Shown: positions 24,701 through 34,282, counted from the stretch's first letter. The stretch: DNA of 64,000 nucleotides from Cristatella mucedo (GCA_009760855.2 WPIO01000001.1:15921001-15985000); one strand, 5' to 3'. Program-made: numbers and translations. The notes: generated by a model not told the origin, from the letters alone.

Positions 24701-26046
24701 GTAATCTTGATGTCTGCCATGGGCAAACCTCAGGATCTTGCTCTACCTGATACTAGACGTGTGTCTGCATGCTCTTGATAGCGCTGGGCTTGCCGGTATT
24801 TTGTTTTCACTTTTGTCAGGGGATCCCCTTCATTGATGGGGCGGAGTGGGGGAGGCGCCTGTGTAGCAGCCAGCCTGACGAGGCTTGCAAGCGAATCTTT
24901 CGCACGGTCCTGCCCCCTCGGTGCTGCTGCTGCTGCTGCTTGATTCGTGTCCCATGACCCTTGTTGCTCAGCACGTCTTGGGTGGATTTGGCTGTGGCGC
25001 ACCATGCATTGCTGTTTAATGTGCCAGCTACCTACCTTTGGAAGATGGGACGATTAGCCGGTGCGAAGAACCTTAAGCAGAGTTGGTCGTAGTGAAGCAG
25101 ACTGCATTTGTGTGAGAAACTTAGCCCGGTCAGGGCATCGAGTTATCTTGTTCTGTGGATTGCAACATTGTCGGTCTTACGTAAGCCTCGACCATCCAAG
25201 CAGTGCCTCTGTTGATTGCTAAAGATGCGTATTGCAGTGGCGTGGGCCCGCGCAAAACGGTCCATGCTTACTTGTCCATTTGCCCAGCTCTCTTTTTAAG
25301 ACTTATGTTATCACGGTTTGTGATTGGTGGTGTGAAGCGTGGCATTGGACTACTCGCGGACCAAAGTCGTGTAGCTTGCACGACGAAGCTGCGACTCGCA
25401 TGTTGGCCGATGTTGGCAGTATCGCTTGGCCCCTCTGGGCACTCTGGTAGTCCCTACTCTACTGATGCTGCAGCATCGTGCTCATTTAATGCCGCGAGAG
25501 CTTTGAGGAGTTCACAGGGCAGGAAATTTAGGGTGCTAGCAGGCGGTGGTTGAAAGAAAGCTCGGTAGTGACCCTTACTTGGTATGAATACCTGGCATGC
25601 TCAAGGACAGCGTCACATTGCCCGCAGCTCGCGGGCCTCGACAACTCATGCTACGTCGGCGTCGTGGGAATGAACTCCTAGGATTAACGTGTAGTTCTTT
25701 CGGGAGTGCTATATGCATTTTGTATTGTTATTTTTTGCCCCCTTATTGTAGATCAAGTGTGTGTTTGACTGGCTCGATTCTTAGTGTGCACGTCCTTGTT
25801 GCTTGACCCTGTCGCTGGTTTTAGCCGGTTTGCCTATGCCTCGCTTTACACCATCCACGTATTCTGTTGGCTAGGCGAGAGTTCGTCAAGACCTGGGCGT
25901 CATGCGTTCTGAACAAAGCGGTTGCTGCTCCAGTAGATCGCCGAGGACTAAAAGCTCTCCCGGCCCATGCGGCCCGTTTCTTGGACGACAACGAAATCGA
26001 TTGCATTCAGCAGCTCGTTGCCGCATGGCAGACTGCTGCTGCGTGA
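3530..26046 (+). CDS. PATL1: Pat1/PATL1-type mRNA decapping activator (partial, N-terminus missing)
   Basis: Family role: Pat1 proteins bridge the LSm1-7 ring, the DDX6 helicase and the DCP1/DCP2 decapping enzyme in cytoplasmic P-bodies, promoting mRNA decapping. Exons: 3530-3634, 5238-5309, 6301-6388, 11411-11596, 16441-16621, 17524-17806, 18704-18827, 19559-19710, 22299-22366, 23367-23505, 23645-23719, 24138-24254, 24396-24487, 25875-26046. Phases match at every junction and give 617 codons plus TGA. Seen: an acidic segment with SISQLVKDEE and DDPAIM (residues 4-26), a Pro/Gly/Gln-rich middle (90-270), the family signature EKEWVIKIQMQQL ending DDFYF (about 282-304), FEGTLGKLAVSSI (about 349-361), then the helical Pat1 C-terminal domain (about 390-617) with KGKLLFGRLLPIL. 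The first exon opens in frame after an acceptor, so the start codon and the N-terminal DDX6-binding region lie upstream, probably outside the window. Exon 7 could begin at an earlier in-frame acceptor. Confidence 0.93.
3841..3918 (+). mobile_element. LINE family A, 3'-terminal fragment
   Basis: It contains AAGCGCCTAGAAAGAGATTA, the complementary hairpin arm, TATCAAGTGCA and an (ATT)n tail. It is a roughly 80-bp, strongly 5'-truncated copy in Pat1 intron 1. Confidence 0.8.
4262..4446 (-). mobile_element. SINE family S1 copy (tRNA-derived)
   Basis: On the minus strand: A-box-like TGGCACACTAGG, a GACCTCGG..CCGAGGTC hairpin, B-box-like GGGATCGATTCC, then the shared body and the end AGAGGCTGTTTAATCAGCTAG. 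An AAAT-type tail (4260-4275) follows. Confidence 0.8.
5181..5237 (+). promoter_or_regulatory. Duplicated 3' splice site of Pat1 intron 1
   Basis: The block TGTATTTTTTCTGTGTTTAGGCCTC is present twice, 35 bp apart, with AG ending at 5202 and at 5237. Only the downstream AG gives an open phase-0 exon joining 3530-3634 to 5238-5309. The upstream AG would add 35 nt and shift the frame. Confidence 0.75.
5628..5678. repeat. (TG)n microsatellite
   Basis: About 20 TG units followed by CG units, in Pat1 intron 2. Confidence 0.95.
6860..6912. repeat. (GA)n microsatellite
   Basis: A purine-strand GA run in Pat1 intron 3. Confidence 0.95.
7400..7700 (-). mobile_element. Tc1/mariner transposase fossil
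   Basis: Reading the minus strand gives FHNDSNP near 7590, equivalent to the Tc1 FQQDNDPKH block. Farther on it gives QSLDLNPIRNLW near 7485, equivalent to the QSPDLNPIENLW block with the third catalytic residue. Stops lie between the blocks, so it is dead. The outer limits are uncertain. Confidence 0.6.
8725..9063. repeat. Dispersed repeat R, copy 1
   Basis: About 320 bp is clearly related to 63687-64000. Shared landmarks are a C-G-AAAAAAATCC start, ATTATGGCTGC, AAATATTTA, TGCATTTAGTG, ATGACCTC/CGACCTCC, TCTGGCC and the GTAGCATA..CTGA..GAGCCT end. No ORF is present and its class is unknown. It runs directly into a LINE-B fragment. Confidence 0.7.
9061..9516 (+). mobile_element. LINE family B, 3' ORF end and tail
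   Basis: A 92-codon open segment (9148-9426) carries LKTVGDRSFSSAGPRLWNSL, the usual C-terminus of a LINE reverse-transcriptase ORF. It is followed by the CTCTCCTGCATAACACCCA block and an ACATT tail. It is 5'-truncated and lies in Pat1 intron 3. Confidence 0.8.
9534..9685 (-). mobile_element. LINE family A fragment (RT core)
   Basis: The stretch aligns by eye with the minus-strand LINE at about 29945-30070, through the GGGGTACGGCATTC, TTCGGTAGGACCT and AATTCCAGTGATGCC blocks. It encodes a degenerate copy of the region around the GVPQGS motif. Confidence 0.55.
9708..9866 (-). mobile_element. SINE family S2 copy
   Basis: The LINE-like tail (reverse of AATTCGTTTGTCTAGTGCCC) is followed by the GGGGCTCGAGCC region and ACCTTAACCACTGGGCAAACC, the same order as in the copy at 3.1 kb. 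Confidence 0.75.
9930..10770 (-). mobile_element. LINE family A, degenerate RT C-terminal copy
   Basis: An open segment at 10154-10498 reads CHITPLLADLHWLPIKKRID and later KARHRTT. These are the same blocks as in the better copy at 29.2-30.7 kb. Frameshifts and gaps break the rest. Confidence 0.75.
11755..12103 (-). mobile_element. LINE family A, 3'-terminal copy
   Basis: It starts with an (ATA)n tail and the AAAGCGCCCTCAGAGAAC hairpin arm, and continues to the GAGTTCCAGGCT block. It is nearly identical to 28752-29108, suggesting recent activity of one subfamily. Confidence 0.85.
12530..12645 (-). mobile_element. LINE family A remnant
   Basis: GCGAGTTCCAGACTTTTGG and AAGGCACGATCACCAAAAGA match the WNSLP and FGDRAF coding blocks of family A on the minus strand. 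This is an old copy. Confidence 0.5.
12966..13160 (-). mobile_element. SINE family S1 copy with an added hairpin
   Basis: It has the S1 landmarks on the minus strand (GACCTCGG hairpin, GGTTCGAATCC B box, the GGTGATAGCC body). A perfect 13-bp inverted repeat around CAGTTGGGCAATC (about 13046-13075) is not in the other copies. Confidence 0.75.
13448..13845 (+). mobile_element. LINE family A, old 3' copy
   Basis: A divergent version of the family-A 3' ORF end (CCAAAGGCCTGGAAAGCACT, CCTGACTTGACTACGTTTAA) is followed by TAAAGTGCCTAGAAAGAGAT and a decayed tail. Confidence 0.7.
15719..15798. repeat. Long (TG)n microsatellite
   Basis: About 40 consecutive TG units followed by CGCGCACGCGC, in Pat1 intron 4. 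Confidence 0.97.
16842..16922. repeat. Two-copy 42-bp tandem repeat
   Basis: The unit beginning GCTGCACCATCAGC starts at 16842 and again at 16884, with one substitution (TGG versus AGG). It lies in Pat1 intron 5. Confidence 0.9.
20040..20540 (+). mobile_element. LINE family A, 3' copy with an open ORF end
   Basis: An open stretch (to 20305) encodes LAPAYLSDILPHQAKHRTTR, then FGDRAFSSYAPKAWNSLPT and ends LFRTAFSGSL*. This is the RT ORF C-terminus. The 3' UTR, hairpin and ATT tail follow. It lies in Pat1 intron 8 in the same orientation as the gene. Confidence 0.88.
20935..21665 (-). mobile_element. Tc1/mariner transposase fossil
   Basis: On the minus strand the order is EESKFTLF (near 21320), KMKFGGCSVIVLGCF (near 21230), IWQQDGHPNCTASKRF (near 21060) and VMSWPSQSTDLDTKEP (near 20965), which are the Tc1 DDE-domain blocks in order. 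A 112-codon stretch (20930-21268) is still open. Frameshifts upstream and TKEP replacing the usual NPIE show it is inactive. Confidence 0.8.
21685..22240 (+). mobile_element. Long S2-type SINE or composite repeat, copy 1
   Basis: The head (TTTGACCCTGTGGTTAAGGTGCTCGCCCC) and the tail (GTGAAGCGCCTGAATAGAGA, then TTCTCTTAGGGCGCTATAC) are those of S2 SINEs. The middle 400 bp is a segment shared with 25300-25735. It may be a longer S2 subfamily or an S2 element carrying an insertion. Confidence 0.65.
23645..23721 (+). promoter_or_regulatory. Pat1 exon 11 with a GC-AG 5' splice site
   Basis: The exon encodes 25 in-frame codons beginning VNAQALL and ends AAAAG|gcaagt at 23719/23720. No GT near this point keeps the frame. 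The flanking bases match the strong consensus (AAG|GCAAGT) known for the rare GC-AG class. The next exon (24138) opens in phase 0 with VLPLLLES, which continues the Pat1 domain. Confidence 0.85.
25300..25735 (+). mobile_element. Long S2-type SINE or composite repeat, copy 2
   Basis: It shares GTGATTGGTGGT, the GTTGGCAG..ATCGCT block, TGGTAGTCCCTACTCTACTG, TTCACAGGGCAGGAAAT and GGTTGAAAGAAAGCTCGG with 21760-22170. The hairpin tail is degenerate. Both copies lie in Pat1 introns, 3.5 kb apart and in the same orientation. Confidence 0.7.
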
Positions 26047-26253
26047 ACGAGAAACTAGCAGGGCCCTTCGATGAGTCCTGCTGCTGCTGTGACTCTGCAG
26101 CTGTGCCAGTCCAGTGCCTATCTCGACTTTTCTCTCCACCTTCCCAGCTTCCCACTGCCTTGGCTCTGTTCGGCACAGCTGCTGGTCGCCTCGATCAGCT
26201 TAGCTTTTTCGTTTCCCTCTTCTTAACCCTTCGGCCTTTCTTCTTGCTCTCGC

Positions 26254-26300
26254 TTGCCTCTGCCGAAGCCTCTGCCGAAGCCTCTGCCGAAGCCTCTGGA
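26254..26300 (+). repeat. 12-bp tandem repeat in the Pat1 3' UTR
   Basis: The unit GCCTCTGCCGAA is repeated about 3.5 times, just after the stop codon region. Confidence 0.9.
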
Positions 26301-26719
26301 GACCTCTCGGTCCTTTCGCCACAGGCAAACGGAGCCTGTAGTAAATTGGTTTCGACCATAGTTTTGCTACATTGATGAGCTTGGTCTGTCCGCGATAATG
26401 CATGGAATACTATGTGCCAGCAATACCGACAGCTTACGTTTGGCTTAGCCGTAATCCATCGGAAAATGCTCTGGCCTTTACAAGTTCATTTATTTAATTC
26501 CTTTGAGCCGTGCTGCAGGCATTAGCAATGCAGTGTTGCAAGCTGCTGCACATCCTGTGTGCTTTTCTCCTGCACAGAATTCCATCCATACAGCAAGTAC
26601 TTCCAGCACGGAAGTCTGTCTGTACAGTCGGCACTTCCAGTGGACAGGCTGTGGCTGGCTTTGATGGTACAAGTGCATGTGACATATGCATGTATATCAT
26701 TTGTATGGTTACATACACA

Positions 26720-26725
26720 AATAAA
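26720..26725 (+). terminator. Candidate poly(A) signal of the Pat1 gene
   Basis: AATAAA lies about 675 nt beyond the stop codon and is followed by a T-rich stretch. The 3' UTR would include a tandem 12-bp repeat near 26.26-26.30 kb. This is an inference from motif and position only. Confidence 0.4.
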
Positions 26726-26729
26726 AAAT

Positions 26730-28750
26730 TTTATTCTTACTTGAGCTTTCAAGACTTATCTTGCCACATGCTTTCCTTTGTCAAAGATTGGGTTTCTTTG
26801 TTCTGCCACTCACTTGCTTCTGACTAACCTTTATTTAACTAATTACATGAGATTGTAATCAAGCTTTATGGGGCATTGATTTTTTTGCTGGTCACTGTGC
26901 TGTGCTGTAGGTCGCAAAAGGAGCTCGTTAATTACCATTGGGTTTCTGCAGGTTCTCGAATGTCGTCAGGGGAGCTACATGTTACTGCGGCTTTACGAAA
27001 TCTACCGCGATTTACTACAAATTGGCCTTAGCTAAGCTCGAATAATGATTGCATATTTTACTTTGTTGTATCTAGAATGCAGCGAAATTTCACGTATTAT
27101 ACTTATCGAGAAAATTGACTGTGTAGCTCCGAAAGTCGATTTGGTTGGGGCAGTCATTGTGAAACTTCACCTTCCGTTTTCTCGAGAGTGCTTCAGCGAG
27201 ATACCTAGATATGTGGTCGATAGATAACACCCACATAGTCATTGTGGCTTTGTGGAGGTACAGACGGATGTGCATTGTATTAGACAGTGAATGCTAATCG
27301 GTGGACAATGTGGAGCGAAGCACCGTAGTCGGACATTAGGGAAGGCAAGGCGCCGAAGTGGAAAGTTTGAATTAAACACATGCATTTGTTTTGAGATAAA
27401 GTTTTTTTTTCATTCGGACATCGATTGCAATTCCTTTTTTACGCCTTTCGTTTTGAAGAGTCTTTTCAACTGCAAATAGAAAGCCTCCAGACTCGGGTCT
27501 AATGTCGCCGCTGAATTACGCATTCATCAAAATTTCTCACTTGATACGGCAGGCTTCAGTTGTTCCTTCGGCTATAAAAACGCAGCGGCTAGCGGTATAT
27601 ATCTTTATTGAGTCACGATTCTCCTCTGGCTTGAGATAGATCCGATTCAGTTAAGCATTTTATTCCCTGAGGTTTAGCTTTAAAAGATCTGACAGGCGAG
27701 TTGTTGGGGTGTCGTTGTATGGCTCGGAAAACCAGAAATCAGGCCAAGATTAAGGGTAGCCTAAAGGACGCTCCAAAAAGGCAGCAACTCACAGGGCCTC
27801 ACAGCTCAACGTGTGCTCTCTGCGAATAAGGCCATGCAATTTACTTCCTGACTTGCGTCACCAATGTCGGTGGACTAGTCCGTCGTCTGGTTTTACTCAA
27901 TTACTTGTTGATCTGTGTATGAGCCACATTGACATTTGTATTACTAGCTCTATTCGCACAGTGCAAAGTCATACGGGGATCTGTAGATATTTATAGAATG
28001 CTAGCGTCAGGATATGTATATATCAGAAATATTGACGAGGCCGCCTAAAATGGCCGCCGGACCAAAAATGTTCCGATTCAGGCATGAAAAAACATAATAA
28101 AACTTGCTGTAATCACCTTAAATAAGCAAATATATATTTAATTTTAGTGTCAAAATTAAGTTGCACCACCCCGTTAAGCAATAACTCTTCTGCGCCGCTC
28201 TGGCATAGAGCGAATTTAACCTTCGCATACATGTGGACTTTTCTTACTCCAGGCGTCCTGCAAATTTGAGAATATCAATTATTGGATGCGGCAAGACCCA
28301 AATGATCTCGAAGGCTTCTATCCACTTCACTTCAGAGATACTCGATAAAACTTAGGTCTTAAGATTGACTCGGTCACCTCGTTAGCGTAGCCGCCCTAAA
28401 CTTAATATAGCGGTAGAAAAAAAATATTGGTCACCCTTTTCTTTGTTTCTGTTTAATGAGAAAATTATCTCCACACTTATTGTTCTACTGCTCACAGTGC
28501 TCTCCGACCGCGAAGGAGCGCGTCGGGCCGATGCGCTCCTTAGCGGTGCCGAGCGTCCGTGGCGATGCTATCGGCCATCTACCCGACCCGTCTTGAAACG
28601 CGGACTAAAGAGTGTTTAAATCTCCACAAAGGCTCATTGCACTAGGTACTGCAACGCTGTGGACTAGTTCTAAGTAAACGTCTTGCGTTATGATGCCAGG
28701 TTTCCGCTAGATAAGAAGCAACCCCAGACACATCCCTTTGCACCCAAGTT
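26730..28750. other. Intergenic, little recognised
   Basis: The only repeat identified is a short LINE-B tail fragment (27224-27290, + strand, ACACCCACATAGTCATTGTG). I see no exon with a plausible splice context. Confidence 0.5.
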
Positions 28751-28751
28751 C

Positions 28752-30775
28752 CTTCTTAATAATAATAATAATAATAATAATAATATTGCACTTGATAAAG
28801 CGCCCTCAGAGAACTTAATCTCTTTCTAGGCGCTTTACATTTGCTGCAAAGTGATACGCAATAGAATAGTAAGTAAAATCATGCTTGAAAAACAAACAAA
28901 ATGAATAACATGGTTAGGGGTTACATGCACTGGGTCAGCATGCAAATGTGGTTAGTGGCAGCATGAACAGTGTCAGCACGCATAAGCACATCGAGGACGA
29001 ATCACAAGGACCCACTAAATGCTGTCCTAAATAGGTATGTTTTTAAGTTTCTTTTAAATGTGGTCAGGTCAGGGGATGTTCTGATGCAGGTCGGGAGGGA
29101 GTTCCAGGCTGTGGGAGCATACGAGCTAAATGCACGGTCTCCAAAGGATTTAAGGTTTGTACGAGGTATTTCTAGACTGTTGGATTCCGAAAAGCGAGTG
29201 GTACTATGCTTTGCCTGATGGGGGTAGTATCTCTGAAAGATAGGCTGGAGCCATAGAATGAAGAGACCTAAAAGTGAGCGACAAAACCTTGAAGTCAATC
29301 CGTTGCTTGACTGGTAACCAGTGCAGGTCGGCGAGAAGTGGAGTAATGTGGCAACTGCGACGCTCACGACAGACAAGCCTAGCTGCAGAGTTTTGCACCA
29401 GCTGCAATCGCCTGATCGCACATGCTGGTAGGCCAGTAAGCAGTGAGTTACAGAAGTCGAGACGAGATGTCACGAATGCATGGACCAACTTGGACGTGGT
29501 ATCCTTATCTAAACAAGCCCTAATTTTAGCAATGTTATGAAGCTGAAAATAGGCTGATTTGACTGTGGAGCTGATGTGGTCGTCTAACGAGAGGTCGCTT
29601 TGGAATATGACACCTAGATTTCGAGCTGATGCAACTGGAGATGTGCTGGCAGAGCCAATTTTGAAAGTCAGCCTTTCCAATTTCTGAATAACACTAGGTT
29701 TGCCCATAACTAGTAAGTTAGTTTTATCATCGTTTAGTTTTAGAAAATTTGCTGCCATCCATGATCGGATGTCATCAATGCATGCAGCAAGTGAGTTGAG
29801 AGAATTTGAGGTGCTCGAAGGCTGGGAGGGATCAAAGCAAAGGTACAACTGAGTGTCATCCGCATAGAAGTGAAAGCCTAGATTGTGCTTGGCAATCACA
29901 TCAGCGAGAGGGAGAGTATAAACGGTGAAAAGGACCGGACCTAGCACAGAGCCCTGAGGTACTCCATATTTTAGAGGTACTTCAGATGATCTTTGTCCAT
30001 TCACGTCAACACTCTGGAGTCTCCCACTGAGATAGGACCTGAACCACTGCAGAGCAGTGCCAGTGATGCCCAGGCGAGATGAGAGGCGCTCTAGAAGTAC
30101 TTTGTGATCGATGGTATCAAAAGCTGCCGAAAGATCGAGCAAAACAAGAAGAGACACTCTACCCATGTCTGCATTCCTAAGTAGGTCGTTGTATACCCGA
30201 AGCAATGCTGACTCTGTGGAGTGATTAGCTCTAAAGCCAGACTGGAACTTACTAGCAAGGTGTGAGGTTTCGATATACGAGTTCAGCTGGTCTGCCACGA
30301 CCCGTTCCAGTGTCTTTGATAGGAATGGTAGAAAGGGGGAGACTGGGCGGTAGTTGCTTAAGTTCTCTTGGTCTAGTGTAGCTTTCTTGAGAAGTGGCCT
30401 GACTACAGCTTTTTTGAAAGGTGCTGGGACCTGACCTGAGGCTAATGACATATTAATGATGTTGGTTATGCATGGCAGCAGCAGATCAATGCAACGTAGG
30501 AGCAGGACAGTGGGAATAGGGTCCAGTGGACTTGTTGTCTTCTTTGATTGAGATACGAGCTTTAGGGCTACGTCACTGGTGACCTGTTTAAATGCAGACA
30601 TTGAGGCGCAGCCAGGAACCGAGGAACAGCATTCTAGTGGGAAGGTTGTCATCGCAGGGATGGATTCCCTGATTTTGTCTATCCTCTGCACAAAGAATCG
30701 AGAGAAGCGATCGGCTAGATCATCACAAGGATCATCAGGTCTTAAAACTGACGTCTACAGAAGGCAATTATCATA
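28752..30775 (-). mobile_element. LINE family A, longest copy: CR1/L2-like non-LTR retrotransposon
   Basis: The element runs on the minus strand from a 5'-truncated end near 30775 to an (ATA)n tail at about 28757-28783. It keeps the reverse-transcriptase ORF, about 0.3 kb of 3' UTR and the terminal hairpin (arms 28797-28804 and 28829-28836). The endonuclease domain is absent. A stop at about 30760 in the RT frame and a 1-bp frameshift near 29216 make it non-functional. The ends of several other family copies are close to identical. Confidence 0.9.
28996..30691 (-). pseudogene. Reverse transcriptase of LINE family A (frameshifted)
   Basis: The main open frame (29204-30691, 495 codons) shows the RT blocks in order: ENLSNYRPVS with FLSKTLERVV, FQSGFRANHSTESALL, LLVLLDLSAAFDTIDHKVLL, YGVPQGSVLGPVLF, the catalytic FYADDTQLYL (YADD), LNDDKTNLLVMG, and the thumb/C-terminal LLADLHWLPVKQRIDFKVL. 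It ends early at LPPSGKA* because one extra base in a G run (about 29216-29221) shifts the frame. The true C-terminus (FGDRAFSSYAPTAWNSLPT to LFRTAFSGSL) continues in the next frame to about 28998. The block order and YADD fit the CR1/L2/Rex-like part of the Jockey superfamily; the exact clade is not resolved. Confidence 0.9.
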
Positions 30776-31601
30776 AAACCGGCATCCTACGTCAACGCAT
30801 GTTCTGAAAAAATTTTCAGCTACCAATGACGGTGAATTGTCTCTCAGTGCCCCTTCGATTTTGCTCCAGTCATTGTAGGTCGAGCGTGCTCTTGCCCCGG
30901 CCCACTCCAAACGAGCCACTAAGTGCACGACGAGCTGAAGGGGCTAAATTTTTGCTTTCGAACAGTCATACCTTGTTCATCTATTCGACGCCTGGTCGCA
31001 TCCAACACGAATAGCTTTCCAGAAGCAGTCAGCAGGTTTTGAGCAGGAACCGTCGCAGAGGTAAAACATTGCCTAAATATTCACTCTTTATCAGTCCGCC
31101 CTCGCGGGTATCATGACACACCGGCGGCCAGATTTCTTTGCGTTGTCGACGATTCCGGTTGCGGCCATCTTCTCTAGGTTCAAACGTGGTCTCTCCAATT
31201 CGAACTTGCATAGCGGTTGCAAATTTTTAAAGTCGTATTTGGCGCAAAGCCACATTTGAACCTCCGTAACGGCAGTCAACTAGATAGTCGTAGCCATAAC
31301 CATCCGGTTGGAAACTGCGTGTGGCTAGGAAATAGGCATAGTCTGTGCACTGATATTTTTATTTTACTTCGCATGCCTACGTACATCCAAAAAAGACCAG
31401 TGCAGTATTTTTTAAAGGCACTTTAGAATGGGGATCCGTGACTTTTAAATGAATTTTAAGGGTCCGAGACGCATTCTCTCTTCATTTTTCCGTTCTTCAT
31501 ACTGGTTTATAAAAACGCCACTGTGAATAGCATTATGTTATGTAGCGTATTCGTCTGTGCTTCAGTCTAATGTTTCACCGTCGAATATCTACTACTCCTG
31601 G

Positions 31602-31775
31602 TGAGCCGTGATGGCCCATTAGGTAAGGCGGTTGCTTTCACGACCTCGGCCTGAGGTCGTGGGTTCGAATCCTGCGGTGGGCGATCCTGTATCGCTACTT
31701 CAAGCTGTCGTGATAGCCGTACAGGATCTTTTGTCACTTTAAAAAAGAGGCTGTCCAATCAGCTAGTATTTTTAC
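31602..31775 (+). mobile_element. SINE family S1 copy (tRNA-derived)
   Basis: A box TGGCCCATTAGG (31612-31623) and B box GGTTCGAATCC (31662-31672) are spaced as in tRNA genes, with a CACGACCTCGG..GAGGTCGTG hairpin between them. The shared S1 body and the AGAGGCTGTCCAATCAGCTAG end follow. It does not fold as an intact tRNA. Confidence 0.85.
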
Positions 31776-31779
31776 TCGT

Positions 31780-33480
31780 TGTGAACAAGGGGTTGCCGAT
31801 ACTGCATTCGCCTCGCCTATGTAAATATAGGTACAGTGTACAGCAGATGTTATACACAGGTGAATATTAGTATGTGTCCTGAATTTGTACGAAGTGTCCA
31901 AGTCACTTCTTCGGCCTTTAGATGCAAGACTACTAGCGTATGTACGCTAGTGTGCAGTGTAAACTAGCGGGCGTATGCACCAGTGAACAACCCGAGCATA
32001 CGTACGTCTTAGCGGGGGGGGGGGGTAGGGGTGGATAACTCAGAGACCCAGTACTTGGCGGCTAGAGGGGTCTCGTATTTAAGTTTGATGCCTCTTATTA
32101 AATATTTTTTTAATTTTAAATTAGAATTTAAAATATTTCTTTTAATAATTTTCTGTACTGCAGGAAACTCATTGATACCGCACTCAGCGAGTCGGTATTT
32201 CACTCTTAACGCTACGGCGTTGGCGCTCGCGTGTCTCTCTCGTGCATTCCTCTCTTTCTCTCTATCGCGCGCCTCTCTTCTTCGTTTTATACTTGAAAAC
32301 ATGTACACGTTGATCTTATTTGATCACGCTGCTTAATGCAGTGTGAAATGATAGGAAACCTTGCACGAGCGGTGGCTGTGAGTGGCATCAATATGTGGAT
32401 ATGATGATCATGAACGGATAAGCGAGGCTAGCTCGACGCATGCGTCTGAGCCTGCCACTGAGCTTTCCAAATGACTGATCCACTGAAGCCCTTTTTTTGA
32501 CACCGCTTATGCTGCGCACGGCCGGCTAGGCGGCTTTGTCGTTAAAGCACCGTGAATCTTACCAAGCTGCCTCGTGGCGACTAGCCGGTTAGTGCATGCC
32601 CGCGCCCGGTCTGTCATCATATACAGCTTCCTCCTGCCGAACAATATTAGCGATAACCTACTCGCGCTGGTCAAATATACTAGCGACGGCGAGGAGTCAC
32701 ATCAATGTAGGGAATCGCGTCTCTAGATTTTTCGAAAACGACCCGGGATGTTTCGGGTCGTCATGATTGAGATCTACATTCGTAGCCCCCCACTTCTGTT
32801 GAGCATTGTAAAATGCCATTGCTAGCGGCCTTGCAAGTGTTGCAACAATTCATTTTGCTGTTAGCTGCTTATCTATTTGTCATTAGCTTGCAGGCCGGAA
32901 CTGGCGACTCAGGAGCTAGTGAAGCTGACCGTATTAAGACTTGTTTTTGTACCGTACATAAGTGGTGGGCTGGCCTTGAGGCTATTTGAAGCACTGCTGG
33001 TCATGCCGAAAAATTGTTAAGGTGGCTGCTTCATGCGTCCTGCATTCTAGCCTTTTTTGATTACTCAGATGTTTGTGCTACAGCTCACCGGTGCGTTGGG
33101 GGAAGGGAAGTGACTCATGCGAATTCAGCTAGGTAACGACATACTAACCAAAGTCCTGCAAACATATAATAGCTTTCTGCCTCTCGTTTTCTTCTTTCGT
33201 AAATGCTTTAGCAACAGGCACGATGCAGCGAGAAATAGACAGCACAATTTAATAGCAGCTTGCCTTATCATTGTATAACTAACATGGCCCATGGACTCTT
33301 GCTCTGAGTTCGGTCATAATGGCAGCAATAGCCTGTTAGACATCGTTGGCCATACGACATTAACTGATCTATGAACAAGCTGCTCCACCTTAGGATACGT
33401 TCTAGTGATTAAAGCATCGGCTAAGCTCTTCCAACTGGGAGCTCCATCGCCCGAACTTGCTAGCATGTGCTCCATAGTTG
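31780..33480. other. Intergenic, nothing recognised
   Basis: A G-run lies near 32013. No exon, RNA gene or recognised repeat was found. The 32009-32336 open frames lie in low-complexity AT- and CT-rich sequence. Confidence 0.5.
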
Positions 33481-33489
33481 AGTGGGCCC

Positions 33490-33497
<8 letters not shown>

Positions 33498-33563
<66 letters not shown>
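33498..33563. repeat. (AT)n microsatellite
   Basis: About 33 consecutive AT units in the intergenic region between the Pat1 and F-box genes. Confidence 0.97.
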
Positions 33564-33564
<1 letters not shown>

Positions 33565-33774
33565 CGATTATATAAAAAACAGTCGACTCAGCACAATTTC
33601 CAGATTAGGCTTTTAATGGCAAGAATGCTATTAATATTTACCTGAATCTGCAAGATTTTCCCACAAATGCAAGAAGCACAAATGTACCTGCAGGAGCTTC
33701 TACACACTGGTTCTACTCTCCCATGTTCGAGCTAGCACTATTAACCTCTCTCAATTGTGATCAGCCAACATGAA

Positions 33775-33943
33775 TGAGCCGTGATGGCACACTAGGTAAG
33801 GCGGTTGCTTTCATGACCTCGGTCCCGCGGTCGTGGGTTCGATTCCTGTGGTGGGCGATCCTTTATCGCCACTGCAAGTGGTGGTGATAGCCGTAAAGGC
33901 TCTTCTGTCGCTATGCCAAAAGAGGCTGTTTAAGCAGCTAGGG
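33775..33943 (+). mobile_element. SINE family S1 copy (tRNA-derived)
   Basis: A box TGGCACACTAGG (33785-33796), B box GGTTCGATTCC (33836-33846), then GGTGGGCGATCC, GGTGGTGATAGCCGTAAAGG and the AAAAGAGGCTGTTTAAGCAGC end. It is the best-preserved S1 copy in the window. Confidence 0.88.
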
Positions 33944-34282
33944 TAGGATGAAGAATCAAATACAGCAAAACAGTCAGTCACATTGGTTTGTTGACTGTCG
34001 CTAAATCCCCTGCTACTGCAGAAGGGTATCAGCTTGAATTTTTTCTTCTTCTCTCTTAGCTCCCTCCAGTGTGCTGCAACTGCAAGGCACTAGGATCAAT
34101 AGCTCGATCAAGAGTAGCACCAAACGAGACGTGTTCAAGTTCAGCTTATATTTAACACACAGCATAGGCTCGTGTCTGCAAAACCACATATGTAAAAACA
34201 ATAGAAGCTGAGACAGGAGGTACATGGACAACATTAATCCGACCTCATCACAGGCTTATCCGAAAATGGATCACGAGGTTAA

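Noticed and set aside
31601-31690. Possible functional tRNA gene
   Set aside because: The A and B boxes are present, but the acceptor stem does not pair and the same unit recurs with a conserved non-tRNA body, so it is a SINE.
33498-33563. AT run as a possible replication origin or attachment site
   Set aside because: It is a simple dinucleotide microsatellite in animal nuclear DNA, with no other supporting feature.
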